This document shows, piece by piece, positions 50,073 to 58,923 of a stretch of 62,907 nucleotides of DNA. The notes below the pieces were generated by a model. That model made no database searches. It was not told the DNA's origin and saw nothing but the letters and a program-made list of their open reading frames with translations. The position numbers and the translations under genes are program-made. The DNA is taken from NCBI GenBank assembly GCA_030696845.1, contig JAUYRJ010000040.1:1-62907 (forward strand), given 5' to 3'. Positions within the stretch are counted from its first letter, which is position 1. Each line of letters begins with the position of its first letter. This DNA comes from Polynucleobacter sp. Its GTDB lineage: Bacteria > Pseudomonadota > Gammaproteobacteria > Burkholderiales > Burkholderiaceae.

Positions 50073-51523
50073 ATAAATCAGTTTGGATCGTAGATGATGA
50101 CCAGTCCATTCGTTGGGTTTTGGAAAAAGCTTTAACTAGAGAAAACCTCTCACATCGTAGTTTTACTAATCCGAATGATGTGCTCAATGCGCTAGAGCGC
50201 GAATCCCCACAGGTATTGATTTCAGACATTCGCATGCCGCGAGGAAGTGGTCTTGATCTTTTGCAGCACGTTAAAGCAAGCCACCCTCATTTGCCTGTTA
50301 TCGTGATGACGGCATACTCCGATTTAGATTCAGCGGTATCTTCTTTTCAGAGCGGCGCATTTGAATACCTCACCAAGCCATTTGATTTAGATAGGGCGAT
50401 TGAACTCATTCGCCGGGCTATTGGGGAGAGCGAGCGTGCGCAGTCGGTCGCCAAAGAGCCGCGCTACTGGCAACAAGAAACCCCAGAAATTATTGGTCAA
50501 GCCCCCGCGATGCAGGAAGTCTTTAGAGCGATTGGCAGGCTTGCTCAATCGCATGCCACGGTACTGATTACGGGTGAGTCGGGTACAGGCAAAGAGCTTG
50601 TGGCGAGAGCCTTACATAAGCATAGTCCGCGAGCCAAAGGCGCTTTTGTGACTCTAAATACAACAGCGATTCCTAAGGAGTTGTTGGAGTCGGAATTATT
50701 TGGCCACGAACGCGGGGCTGTGCCAGGCGCGCAAACCCTCCGGCGTGGACGTTTTGAGCAGGCTGATGGTGGCACCTTATTCTTGGATGAAATAGGCGAC
50801 ATGCCGTTTGATTTGCAAACCCGTTTGCTGCGCGTATTAACGGATGGGCATTTTTATCGCATTGGCGGCCACGATCCAATACGCGCTAATGTGCGCATTA
50901 TTGCTGCCACCTATCAAAATCTTGAGTCGCGTGTCAGTGCCGGCCTTTTTAGGGAGGATCTTTTGCATCGCTTAAATGTGATTCGCCTGCGTTTGCCTGC
51001 ATTGCGTGAGCGAGTCGAGGATATTCCCTTGCTTGCACGGCATTTTATGCAAAGTTGTGCCAAGAACTTAGGTGTTGAGCCAAAGCGATTATCCGATGCG
51101 GCGCTAGTGGAGATAGCTCATAAGCCCTTTTCAGGAAATGTACGCCAACTGGAGAATCTTTGTCATTGGTTAACGGTCATGTCGCCGGCTGTTGAAATCG
51201 GCGTTAGCGATCTCCCTGCTGACTTGGCTACTGAAACCGCAAGTGCCGCTCCCCATCCTGCACTCGCCCCCCAGGCTGCGGCTATAACCCCCGCCAAAAT
51301 CGCCTCTGGGGATTGGGAAGGGACTCTTGGCCGACTTGCTGTCAAAATGCTGCAGGATGGCGATAAACAGGTTTTTGATGCGCTGACCTCTCGTTTTGAA
51401 AAGGTGGTGTTACAGGCCGCCCTCGAGGTGACTCGAGGCAGGCGGGTGGAGGCCGCGCAGCGCTTGGGTATTGGCCGCAATACAATTACCCGTAAATTAC
51501 AGGAATTAGGTATTGATGACTGA
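50069..51523 (+). CDS. ntrC: nitrogen regulation response regulator NtrC (GlnG), variant GAFTGA loop
   Basis: Enhancer-binding AAA+ activator. The receiver domain has the phospho-acceptor Asp53 (SDIRMP) and a Lys in LTKPFD. Walker A GESGTGKE is at residues 169-176, and LFLDEIGDMP is Walker B. The sigma-54 contact loop, GAFTGA in E. coli NtrC, reads GAVPGA at residues 216-221 (50714-50731), although flanking residues are conserved. The Fis-type helix-turn-helix is at the C-terminus (RRVEAAQRLGIGRNTITRKLQ). Length 484. It overlaps ntrB by four bases and xth by eight. Confidence 0.94.
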   Translation: MNKSVWIVDDDQSIRWVLEKALTRENLSHRSFTNPNDVLNALERESPQVLISDIRMPRGSGLDLLQHVKASHPHLPVIVMTAYSDLDSAVSSFQSGAFEYLTKPFDLDRAIELIRRAIGESERAQSVAKEPRYWQQETPEIIGQAPAMQEVFRAIGRLAQSHATVLITGESGTGKELVARALHKHSPRAKGAFVTLNTTAIPKELLESELFGHERGAVPGAQTLRRGRFEQADGGTLFLDEIGDMPFDLQTRLLRVLTDGHFYRIGGHDPIRANVRIIAATYQNLESRVSAGLFREDLLHRLNVIRLRLPALRERVEDIPLLARHFMQSCAKNLGVEPKRLSDAALVEIAHKPFSGNVRQLENLCHWLTVMSPAVEIGVSDLPADLATETASAAPHPALAPQAAAITPAKIASGDWEGTLGRLAVKMLQDGDKQVFDALTSRFEKVVLQAALEVTRGRRVEAAQRLGIGRNTITRKLQELGIDD

Positions 51524-52361
51524 TGTAAACCGTATTGCCGCTTGGAACGTAAATTCGATTAAGGTACGCCTGCCACAGGTACTGCGCTGGCTAAGTGATC
51601 AAGAAAAGGCGAATGCACCGATTGATGCTTTGTGCCTTCAGGAGCTCAAACTCACGGACGATAAGTTCCCGCATGCCGAGTTTCATTCGGCAGGGTATCT
51701 GTGTCTTACGGCTGGGCAGAAAACCTACAACGGGGTTGCTATTATTTTGCGCAAAACAGCATTAGCGCCAATTGCGGCTGATACCGATACCGCTTTTTTA
51801 AAGGCGGTACGTAATATTCCCGGTTTTGAGGATGAGCAGCAGCGTATTTTGGCGGCTACAGTCTGCTTTAAAAGCAAACAGCCGATTCGTCTTATATCGG
51901 CATACTTTCCCAATGGCCAAGATCCGAATAGCGATAAATTTATCTATAAGTTGGCATGGCTTAAAGCCTTGCATACTTGGCTTGCATCCGAGCTTGCTGA
52001 TCATCCGCGCTTGGCGTTGCTGGGCGATTTTAATATTGCCCCTGAGGATAGTGATGTGCATGATCCAGCTAAATGGGTAGGCCAAAATCTAGTTTCCCCC
52101 GAGGAGCGCGCCGCCTTTGCCGATCTTATTAAGTTGGGTCTTCACGATTCATTTCGTTTATTTGAGCAGCCCCCTAAAACCTTTAGCTGGTGGGATTACC
52201 GCATGATGGGTTTTCGCCGAAATGCGGGTCTGCGTATTGATCATGTATTGCTAAGTGATTCCCTGAAGGAGCTTTGTGTTGGGAGCAGAGTCGATAAAGA
52301 GCCACGCACTTGGGAGCAGCCATCGGACCATGCTCCCGTGATAGCTGAGCTAAGACTCTAA
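51516..52361 (+). CDS. xth: exodeoxyribonuclease III
   Basis: AP endonuclease and 3' exonuclease of base-excision repair. WNVNSIKVRLPQVLRWL, LCLQELKLTDDKFP, GDFNIAPEDSDVHD, RIDHVLLSD and SDHAPVIAEL, the standard EEP-family motifs with Asn, Glu, Asp and His catalytic residues, are present. About 281 residues. ATG 51516 is preferred to the preceding TTG. It starts within the end of ntrC and ends 11 bases from the convergent prlC with no visible terminator. Confidence 0.94.
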   Translation: MTDVNRIAAWNVNSIKVRLPQVLRWLSDQEKANAPIDALCLQELKLTDDKFPHAEFHSAGYLCLTAGQKTYNGVAIILRKTALAPIAADTDTAFLKAVRNIPGFEDEQQRILAATVCFKSKQPIRLISAYFPNGQDPNSDKFIYKLAWLKALHTWLASELADHPRLALLGDFNIAPEDSDVHDPAKWVGQNLVSPEERAAFADLIKLGLHDSFRLFEQPPKTFSWWDYRMMGFRRNAGLRIDHVLLSDSLKELCVGSRVDKEPRTWEQPSDHAPVIAELRL

Positions 52362-52372
52362 ATCAATATAAT

Positions 52373-54523
52373 TTAATCAAGAGCCAATTCTTCGATTAAT
52401 CCACCATGACGCAATAGCGTATCGATTGAGGGGTCGCGACCGCGAAACGCTTTGAATGATTCCGCTGCGGATCGGCTGCCGCCCACTTCTAGAATTTCAG
52501 TGCGATAGCGTAATCCTGTGGCAGAGTCTAATATGCTACCGGTCATTTTCGCAGCCTCTTCAAATGCTGAATACACGTCAGCAGATAGCACTTCGGCCCA
52601 CTTGTAGCTATAGTAACCTGCGGCGTAGCCACCAGCAAAAATATGGCTAAAGGTATTAGGCCAGCGTGATAGGGGGGATTGAGGAATGACATTAAATGCA
52701 TCACCAATCTCTTTTGCTAAAGCTAAGACAGCCTGTCCTTTAGCATCGGCCGCATCAAAAGATGAGTGTAGGCGCCAGTCCGTTAAGGAGAATACGACTT
52801 GACGTAGGGTTGCTAAGCCATTTTGGAAATTTTTTGCCGCTAGCATTTTTTCAAATAAAGCTCGCGGCAATGGTTGACCAGAATCCACATGCTCAGTCAT
52901 TTTTTCAAGCACCTCCCATTCCCAGCAGAAGTTTTCCATAAATTGGCTTGGCAACTCAACGGCATCCCACTCAACCCCATTGATGCCAGAGACGCCCAAT
53001 GCACCAACCTGGGTTAAAAGGTGATGTAGGCCATGACCACTTTCATGAAAGAGGGTAATGACATCATCGTGCGTGATCGTGGGTTGCTTCAGTTTGCCGT
53101 CAACCTTTACTGGCGCCGCAAAGTTACAGACTAAGTAGGCTACAGGAATTTGCACTTCGCCACTGGGTAATAGGCGACGACCGCGCGCATCATCCATCCA
53201 TGCGCCCCCACGTTTTCCAGGTCTTGCATAGGGGTCAAGGTAAAAATACGCCACGATCTCGCCATTCGAGTTGCTAACCGAGAAAGACTGCACTGTCTCG
53301 TGCCAGATTGGCAAATCAGCTGGTTTAATTTGCACGGAGAACAGAGTTTGAATTAAACCAAAGAGGCCATCAAGTACTTTAGGTAGGGGAAAATATTGTT
53401 TTAGTTCATTCTCAGAAAAAGCGTAGCGTGCTTGCTTGAGTTTTTCTGATAGGAAGGCAATATCCCATGGCTGAATTGGATCATCTGGAGTGAGGCCTAA
53501 ATTAAATTCGGTGCGGGCAAAGAGTTGCAGTGTTTCCCAGTCCGTTTTGGCAAAGGGTTTGGCGCGCTTCGCGATATCGACTAAAAAAAGATCCACTTCC
53601 TCTACGGTTCGAGCCATTTTAGGGGCAATGCTAAGTTCAGCATAGTTGCGATACCCGAGCATAACGGCTTCCTCATTACGCAGGCGCAGCTGATCCAGCA
53701 TATTTTGCGTGTTATCCCACTCGGCTTTACCGTTGCCAAATTGAGCGCTTAGTTCGGAGGCGCGAGTCACGTATGCTTCGTACATACGCTGGCGCAAGGC
53801 ACGATTTTCTGAGTACTGCTGTACTGGATAGTACGAGGGGAAATGCAGGGTAAACATCCAACCTTGCTTACCTTGTTGCTCTGCCGCATCTGCTGCGGCT
53901 GCGATGGCGTCCTCAGGTAAGCCGATTAAATCGGCCGGGTCTGTCAGTAAATGGGTAAAGCCATTAGTGGCATCGAGTACATGATCGGAAAAGGCTTTGC
54001 CGAGCTTTGCTTGCTCTTCCTGAATCTGTGCAAAACGGGGCTTTTGTTCCTCGGGTAACTCTGCTCCGCCTAGGCGAAAGTCCCGGAGCGAGTTTTCAAT
54101 CACTTTTTGCTGATCGCGGGAAAGTGTTGCAAAACTGGGATCCTGACGCAGCAACTTAAAGCATTCGTATAAGGCCAGATTTTGCCCTAAGCTGGACATA
54201 AAGGCGGTGACCTTGGGTAGCATTGCGCCGTATGCTTCACGCATCTCTGGCGTATCGGCAACGCTATTGAGGTGCGCTACAGCACCCCAAGCGCGGCTGA
54301 GACGTTCCGTTGCGTCCTCCAATGGCTCTACTAAGTCATTCCAGGTTTTTGGCGTGTCTGTATTAGTTGCCTTTTCTACCGCCATATTGGCTTCGCTCAG
54401 GAGGAGGTCAATCGCGGGTGCAATATGGTCAGGTTTGACTTGGGCGTAAGCAACAATCCCCCTACCAAACTGCAAGAGGGGATTGGCGGATTGGGCTGGC
54501 GTTAATGCGGGATGTGTATTCAT
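52373..54523 (-). CDS. prlC: oligopeptidase A (M3 metallopeptidase)
   Basis: Zinc oligopeptidase degrading short peptides, including cleaved signal peptides. The zinc motif HESGHGLHHLL (HExxH form) is near residue 497, with a downstream Glu supplying the third ligand. The N-terminal helical M3 segment and FAGGYAAGYYSYKWAEVLSADVYSAFEE near the C-terminus are typical. Length 716 (E. coli 680). It is 50 bases downstream of folD on the same strand. Confidence 0.93.
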   Translation of the reverse strand: MNTHPALTPAQSANPLLQFGRGIVAYAQVKPDHIAPAIDLLLSEANMAVEKATNTDTPKTWNDLVEPLEDATERLSRAWGAVAHLNSVADTPEMREAYGAMLPKVTAFMSSLGQNLALYECFKLLRQDPSFATLSRDQQKVIENSLRDFRLGGAELPEEQKPRFAQIQEEQAKLGKAFSDHVLDATNGFTHLLTDPADLIGLPEDAIAAAADAAEQQGKQGWMFTLHFPSYYPVQQYSENRALRQRMYEAYVTRASELSAQFGNGKAEWDNTQNMLDQLRLRNEEAVMLGYRNYAELSIAPKMARTVEEVDLFLVDIAKRAKPFAKTDWETLQLFARTEFNLGLTPDDPIQPWDIAFLSEKLKQARYAFSENELKQYFPLPKVLDGLFGLIQTLFSVQIKPADLPIWHETVQSFSVSNSNGEIVAYFYLDPYARPGKRGGAWMDDARGRRLLPSGEVQIPVAYLVCNFAAPVKVDGKLKQPTITHDDVITLFHESGHGLHHLLTQVGALGVSGINGVEWDAVELPSQFMENFCWEWEVLEKMTEHVDSGQPLPRALFEKMLAAKNFQNGLATLRQVVFSLTDWRLHSSFDAADAKGQAVLALAKEIGDAFNVIPQSPLSRWPNTFSHIFAGGYAAGYYSYKWAEVLSADVYSAFEEAAKMTGSILDSATGLRYRTEILEVGGSRSAAESFKAFRGRDPSIDTLLRHGGLIEELALD

Positions 54524-54573
54524 CCCTCTAGCTTAATGTAATGCTGGTATTGACGTTTAATTCCGTAAAGAAA

Positions 54574-55428
54574 TTACGGTCTTGCCGCCTTTTCCGCAGC
54601 TTCTAAGGTATTCATCAGGAGCATGGTGATGGTCATAGGTCCAACGCCACCTGGCACCGGTGTAATCCAGCCGGCTATGTATTTGGCTGTATCGAAATCA
54701 ACGTCGCCACAGAGTTTGCCGTCCGGCAGACGATTAATACCGACATCGATCACAACAGCCCCGGATTTGATCATGTCACCCGTCACCATTTTGGGCTTGC
54801 CGGTAGCAACAACGAGTACATCGGCATCCTTGGTATGGTGAGCTAAATCGCGCGTTTTGCTGTTGCAAATGGTGACGGTAGCCCCTGCCTGTAATAAGAG
54901 CATAGCCATGGGCTTGCCCACAATATTAGACGCGCCCACAACCACCGCGCGGGCGCCGCGTAAGGGGTAGTCAATACTCTCGAGCAGCTTCATGCAGCCA
55001 TAGGGCGTGCAGGGCTTGAATTCTGGTGCGCCTACCATCAGCGCGCCTGCATTGGCCACATGAAATCCATCCACATCTTTTTGTGGTGCGATTGCCTCTA
55101 GAACGCGTTCGGCAGCAATGTGCTCGGGCAGGGGGAGTTGCACCAAAATACCATGGATAGCAGGATCAGCATTGAGGGTGGCAATACGCGCCAGCAACGC
55201 CTCTTCACCCATCTCGGCTTCATATCGCTCCAACACGGAATGAAAGCCCACCTCTTCGCAGGCTTTGACTTTATTGCGGACGTAAACCGCGCTAGCTGCG
55301 TTGTCGCCAACCACAATCACCGCTAAACCAGGGCGCACCCCTTTGGCAGTGACGATTGCTGCGCGCGCAGTGATTTCGGTGCGAATTTTCTTGGAGAGGG
55401 CAACGCCATCGAGTAATTGAGCGGGCAT
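54574..55428 (-). CDS. folD: bifunctional methylenetetrahydrofolate dehydrogenase/cyclohydrolase
   Basis: Interconverts methylene-, methenyl- and formyl-tetrahydrofolate with NADP. The catalytic Lys is in [16 protein letters not shown] near residue 55; [21 protein letters not shown] and [18 protein letters not shown] (dinucleotide site) are present, and the C-terminus has [19 protein letters not shown]. Length 284 is normal. It lies between the response regulator and prlC on the minus strand. Confidence 0.96.
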   Translation of the reverse strand: MPAQLLDGVALSKKIRTEITARAAIVTAKGVRPGLAVIVVGDNAASAVYVRNKVKACEEVGFHSVLERYEAEMGEEALLARIATLNADPAIHGILVQLPLPEHIAAERVLEAIAPQKDVDGFHVANAGALMVGAPEFKPCTPYGCMKLLESIDYPLRGARAVVVGASNIVGKPMAMLLLQAGATVTICNSKTRDLAHHTKDADVLVVATGKPKMVTGDMIKSGAVVIDVGINRLPDGKLCGDVDFDTAKYIAGWITPVPGGVGPMTITMLLMNTLEAAEKAARP

Positions 55429-55482
55429 AAATTTAAAAAGAAAGTAATAGCAAATGCGGTGAAAAAATAAACATAAATCCCA

Positions 55483-56130
55483 TTAGTTGGGTTGTGGATC
55501 CGACAAGGCCAGTCTTAAGAGGTCCGCAACGGTATTGACATTAAGTTTTTCCATAATATTAGCTCGGTGCGCTTCTACTGTTTTTATGGAGATGCCCAAA
55601 TCGTCGGCAATTTGTTTGTTTAGGCGCCCCGCTACGATACGCTCCAGCACTTGGCGCTCGCGCCCAGTTAGCTTGCCAAGGAGGCCTTGGGTTAATTTAC
55701 GCTGATTGGCTTGGCTGTAATCGGTACGCGCCTTTGCCAGCATTTTTTCCACGAGGGCACAGAGCTCATTCTCTTTGAAGGGCTTCTCAATAAAATCAAC
55801 AGCCCCTTTTTTCATAGTGGCAACCGCCATCGACACATCACCATGGCCGGTAATAAAGGAAATGGGCATGGGTAGATTTTCAGCAATTAAGCGCTCCTGT
55901 AATTCCAGTCCGGACATTCCGGGCATTCGCACATCCAAAATCACACAGGAGATCGTCGATTTATCCGTATTTTGTAGGGACTGTAAGAATCGCTCCGCAC
56001 TAGCGTGGCAACGAACCATATAACCATTACTCTCTAAAAGCCAGGTTAGCGAATCTCGAACTGCTTCGTCATCATCGACTACATAAACCACTTCAGTTGG
56101 GTTGGAATGGGATGTATTCATTAAGTTCAT
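55483..56130 (-). CDS. FixJ/TtrR-type response regulator (NarL HTH)
   Basis: A receiver domain (VYVVDDDEAVRDSLTWLLES; phospho-Asp in ILDVRMPGMSG; Lys in FIEKPF) is joined to a LuxR/NarL helix-turn-helix (LTGRERQVLERIVAGRLNKQIADDLGISIKTVEAHRANIMEKL). 215 residues is typical for FixJ. It is 33 bases downstream of the sensor kinase and almost certainly its partner. It belongs to the FixJ/TtrR/DctR branch by architecture; the regulated genes are unknown, but aceE-aceF next door are obvious candidates. Confidence 0.9.
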   Translation of the reverse strand: MNLMNTSHSNPTEVVYVVDDDEAVRDSLTWLLESNGYMVRCHASAERFLQSLQNTDKSTISCVILDVRMPGMSGLELQERLIAENLPMPISFITGHGDVSMAVATMKKGAVDFIEKPFKENELCALVEKMLAKARTDYSQANQRKLTQGLLGKLTGRERQVLERIVAGRLNKQIADDLGISIKTVEAHRANIMEKLNVNTVADLLRLALSDPQPN

Positions 56131-56163
56131 CGATTTGTTCCACTAAGTTGGTTTTGATGTTAA

Positions 56164-58710
56164 TTACGATTGTTTGGCAGGAGTGCCGTTTCCAGTTTCC
56201 GTTGTCTCTAGGGGTAATAGTATTGTAAATGTGCAGCCCACCCCCTTACCGCTCTCGGGGTCGCGCTGATTTTTGGCCCAGAGACGGCCATGGTGGGACT
56301 CGATAATGGAGCGGCAAATATTGAGTCCCATGCCCATTCCATCGGCTTTGGTGCTAAAAAAAGGCTCAAACATCCGCTCGATAATGCTGTCAGCAATACC
56401 GGGTCCAGCATCGATTACCTGGATGCGCAGCATGGCTGGAAAGGTGCTGGTTTCTAGATCGGTGATGATTTTGATGGGGGGGACCGCCCAACGCGACGAC
56501 AATGGAGCGCTTTCCCGAACGCTGTCGAGGGAGTTTTTGAGCAGATTGACCAAAACCTGCTGTATTAATACAGGATCTAAATCGACATTGGGAAGCATGG
56601 GCGCAACCTCCGATACGATGCTGAGGCGGTGCCGATGCGCTTCGATTTCGACTAAGCCAACGGCATCAGCAACAATTTCAGCGATATCGCAATTTTTACG
56701 CTGCGGCTCACTGCGTTTGACAAACCCCCGAATGCGCTGAATGATGGTTCCGGCGCGATGCGCTTGCTCCGATGCTTTTTCAAGTGCAGGTAATAAATCG
56801 CGCGAGAGGTTTTGGTCTGCTTGCCCTGATAGGCGTTTTGCTACGCCCATGCAGTAATTTGAAATCGCAGCCAGTGGCTGATTTAATTCATGCGCTAACG
56901 AGGATGCCATTTCTCCCATCGTCGTCAAGCGGCTGGTGAATTGCATCCGCTCCTCTTGTTGGCGCGCCAAATCCTCCGTGTTTTTCCGTAGGGTGATATC
57001 GGTTGCAATAAGGAGCTGCGCCAGATGTCCGTCTACCCATGAAATAAAACGCCTTCGGACTTCGTACCATTTGGTTTCGTCACCAACTAATTGGATTTCT
57101 TGAGATTCAGTTTGTCGATTTTGGCCCAGCTCAGCGCTCGGCAGGCCGGCCAAAGGATCAATATTGTCGTCTTCAAGGCCGTGCAACAGCCCTGGATCCA
57201 TTTCGTGATTGGCTAAGTCAATGTGCCCTTTGGATGTATTTCCAAAGCGTTCGCGATAGAAGCGGTTGGCAAAGAGCAGTTCACCGGTTTCAATGGATAT
57301 CACCGATACTGCCGCATCCAGTCCTTCCAATACAGTAATGAAGCGATCTTGGGCGGCCGCCAGCTCTTCACGAATTCGCTTTGGCTCGGAGATATCTACG
57401 AGCGAGGTAACCCATCCGGTTTGCTCACCTTTTTCATTAATAAGCGGCGCAATGTATGTTCGAGTCGCAATACGCGACCCATCCCGTTTTTGGATAACTC
57501 CCTCGATTCCTGCTTTTAATTCTTGACGCGTATCCATGGTGAGCGCCATTTCCATTTTTCGTAGTAAATCATCTTGCTGATCTGCTGGCCAAAATGGAAA
57601 GGGCGGCTGCAAGCCCATCAACTCTTCGGCCTTCCAGTCGGTCATTTCGCAAAACGCTCGATTGACATACGTAATACGCTTTTGCATGTCATGCGCTCGA
57701 ATGCCCACTGGCGTCGAGTTCTCCATGGCATTTCGAAAATTGGTTTCAGTGCGCAGACTGGCTTCAGCCATTTGCCGTACTTGCATCTGCTTGAGTACCG
57801 ACCACAAACTCCAAATCACAAATGCACTCAAGCCAATCACGACTCCCAGCAGCATTTTAAAAGTGAGGTTTGTTGGCGTTGGATAAGTGTCTACTCGCAA
57901 AATCGCATTCGGACTAAGGATGCCCAGATCGAGGCTAGTCTGGTTACTGAGCGATCGAGGTGGCATATTGCGATCTGAGGAAATCGCCAGAACCTTGCCT
58001 GCATCAGTTGTCAGGCTAAAGCGGTACTGGCCTTTTAGTTCGGGTGGAATCACATATTCCAAAATTCCCTGAGCGGAATACAGTACTGCCATGATTCCGG
58101 TTACGTCGCCATCAAAACTAATCGGAATGGTTTGCCAGAATATCGTGCGACGCTCTTTCGCCATCGGCTCATCGCTTGGCAGGTCGAGTTGAATAAATTC
58201 GCTAAAGGCGGGGCGGTTGGTGCCTGTACTTAATGCAATGGTCTTGGCCAATTGGCTTTTTAATTGTTTCGAGTGGGGTGCCTGATCAAACCAGTCATTA
58301 CTTCGGCTTGATGGCGGCATCATCCATTCCCGTTTATTTTCCGCATTGATCCAAATCAGCTGGCTTATTTCATGGTTGTTTAAAAGGAATGCTTCCGCTT
58401 CTTTAAGCGCAATAGTCTTAGTTTTATCATCATCCGTCACTCGCCCCAAATCGCGACTAAGCGACATGAGCACTTCGGTGTTATTTGCAAAACGCAATTG
58501 AATGCGCTGTTTAACAAATGACAGTTCGCGAAAGAGGGCATTCTCTTGCTGGCTGCGCTCTTGCATTTGCAGTGTGCCCAAGATAATGGTCATCATCACC
58601 GTAAAAATCACAATCGCAACAAGCGGTGTATAGACCAGCCTAAATCCACGGATTCGACGAAACCAGGCGCCCGATAACCAGCGCGTTGACAAGGGATTCA
58701 ATAAGTTCAT
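56164..58710 (-). CDS. membrane sensor histidine kinase with PAS domains
   Basis: An 848-residue kinase. Membrane helix 1 (VYTPLVAIVIFTVMMTIILG) lies near residues 27-47 and helix 2 (MLLGVVIGLSAFVIWSLWSV) near 285-305, enclosing a ~235-residue periplasmic domain of Cache-like appearance that could bind a small ligand. Two PAS regions follow, the first with a PAC segment (KRDGSRIATRTYIAPLINEKGEQTGW). The H-box MGEMASSLAHELNQPLAAISNY is of the FixL/DctB type, followed by N, G1 (DAGPGIAD) and G2 (GMGMGLNICRSI) boxes. It diverges from aceE across 213 bases. Confidence 0.9.
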   Translation of the reverse strand: MNLLNPLSTRWLSGAWFRRIRGFRLVYTPLVAIVIFTVMMTIILGTLQMQERSQQENALFRELSFVKQRIQLRFANNTEVLMSLSRDLGRVTDDDKTKTIALKEAEAFLLNNHEISQLIWINAENKREWMMPPSSRSNDWFDQAPHSKQLKSQLAKTIALSTGTNRPAFSEFIQLDLPSDEPMAKERRTIFWQTIPISFDGDVTGIMAVLYSAQGILEYVIPPELKGQYRFSLTTDAGKVLAISSDRNMPPRSLSNQTSLDLGILSPNAILRVDTYPTPTNLTFKMLLGVVIGLSAFVIWSLWSVLKQMQVRQMAEASLRTETNFRNAMENSTPVGIRAHDMQKRITYVNRAFCEMTDWKAEELMGLQPPFPFWPADQQDDLLRKMEMALTMDTRQELKAGIEGVIQKRDGSRIATRTYIAPLINEKGEQTGWVTSLVDISEPKRIREELAAAQDRFITVLEGLDAAVSVISIETGELLFANRFYRERFGNTSKGHIDLANHEMDPGLLHGLEDDNIDPLAGLPSAELGQNRQTESQEIQLVGDETKWYEVRRRFISWVDGHLAQLLIATDITLRKNTEDLARQQEERMQFTSRLTTMGEMASSLAHELNQPLAAISNYCMGVAKRLSGQADQNLSRDLLPALEKASEQAHRAGTIIQRIRGFVKRSEPQRKNCDIAEIVADAVGLVEIEAHRHRLSIVSEVAPMLPNVDLDPVLIQQVLVNLLKNSLDSVRESAPLSSRWAVPPIKIITDLETSTFPAMLRIQVIDAGPGIADSIIERMFEPFFSTKADGMGMGLNICRSIIESHHGRLWAKNQRDPESGKGVGCTFTILLPLETTETGNGTPAKQS

Positions 58711-58801
58711 GGGCAGGGCGATTTCATGGCAGCCCTTAGTGTATCTGTCTATTTATTGGGTCGTGTATTTCACATGATGCGAATTGCGCTGCAATAAAAT
58801 C

Positions 58802-58832
58802 CCATATTATGAGAAATATTATCATTATGTGG
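58802..58832. promoter_or_regulatory. imperfect dyad in the kinase-aceE spacer
   Basis: Arms CCATATTATGA and TCATTATGTGG match at 9 of 11 positions, with a 9-base spacer. It lies just upstream of the predicted aceE -35 and could serve either divergent gene. Confidence 0.4.
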
Positions 58833-58840
58833 AAAATTGC

Positions 58841-58869
58841 TTGTCTTGAATACCGACGCTTTTTAGAAT
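58841..58869 (+). promoter_or_regulatory. predicted aceE promoter
   Basis: TTGTCT (58841-58846) and TAGAAT (58864-58869) are separated by exactly 17 bases. Transcription would start near 58876, about 48 bases before the aceE ATG. Confidence 0.5.
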
Positions 58870-58877
58870 ATTCCCTG

Positions 58878-58898
58878 TAGAGTGAATACATCACTCTA
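58878..58898. promoter_or_regulatory. perfect dyad at the predicted aceE start site
   Basis: TAGAGTG-N7-CACTCTA is a perfect inverted repeat at about +2 to +22 of the predicted transcript, the position of a repressor operator. It does not resemble the E. coli PdhR site. As RNA it could also form a 5' hairpin. Confidence 0.5.
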
Positions 58899-58923
58899 AT
58901 CATCGACTTATTGGAGATAAGCT

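Noticed and set aside
58811-58830. Possible Fur box (two NATWAT-type hexamers) before aceE
   Set aside because: Only two of three hexamers fit, and AT-rich sequence gives such matches by chance; the dyad description is more economical.
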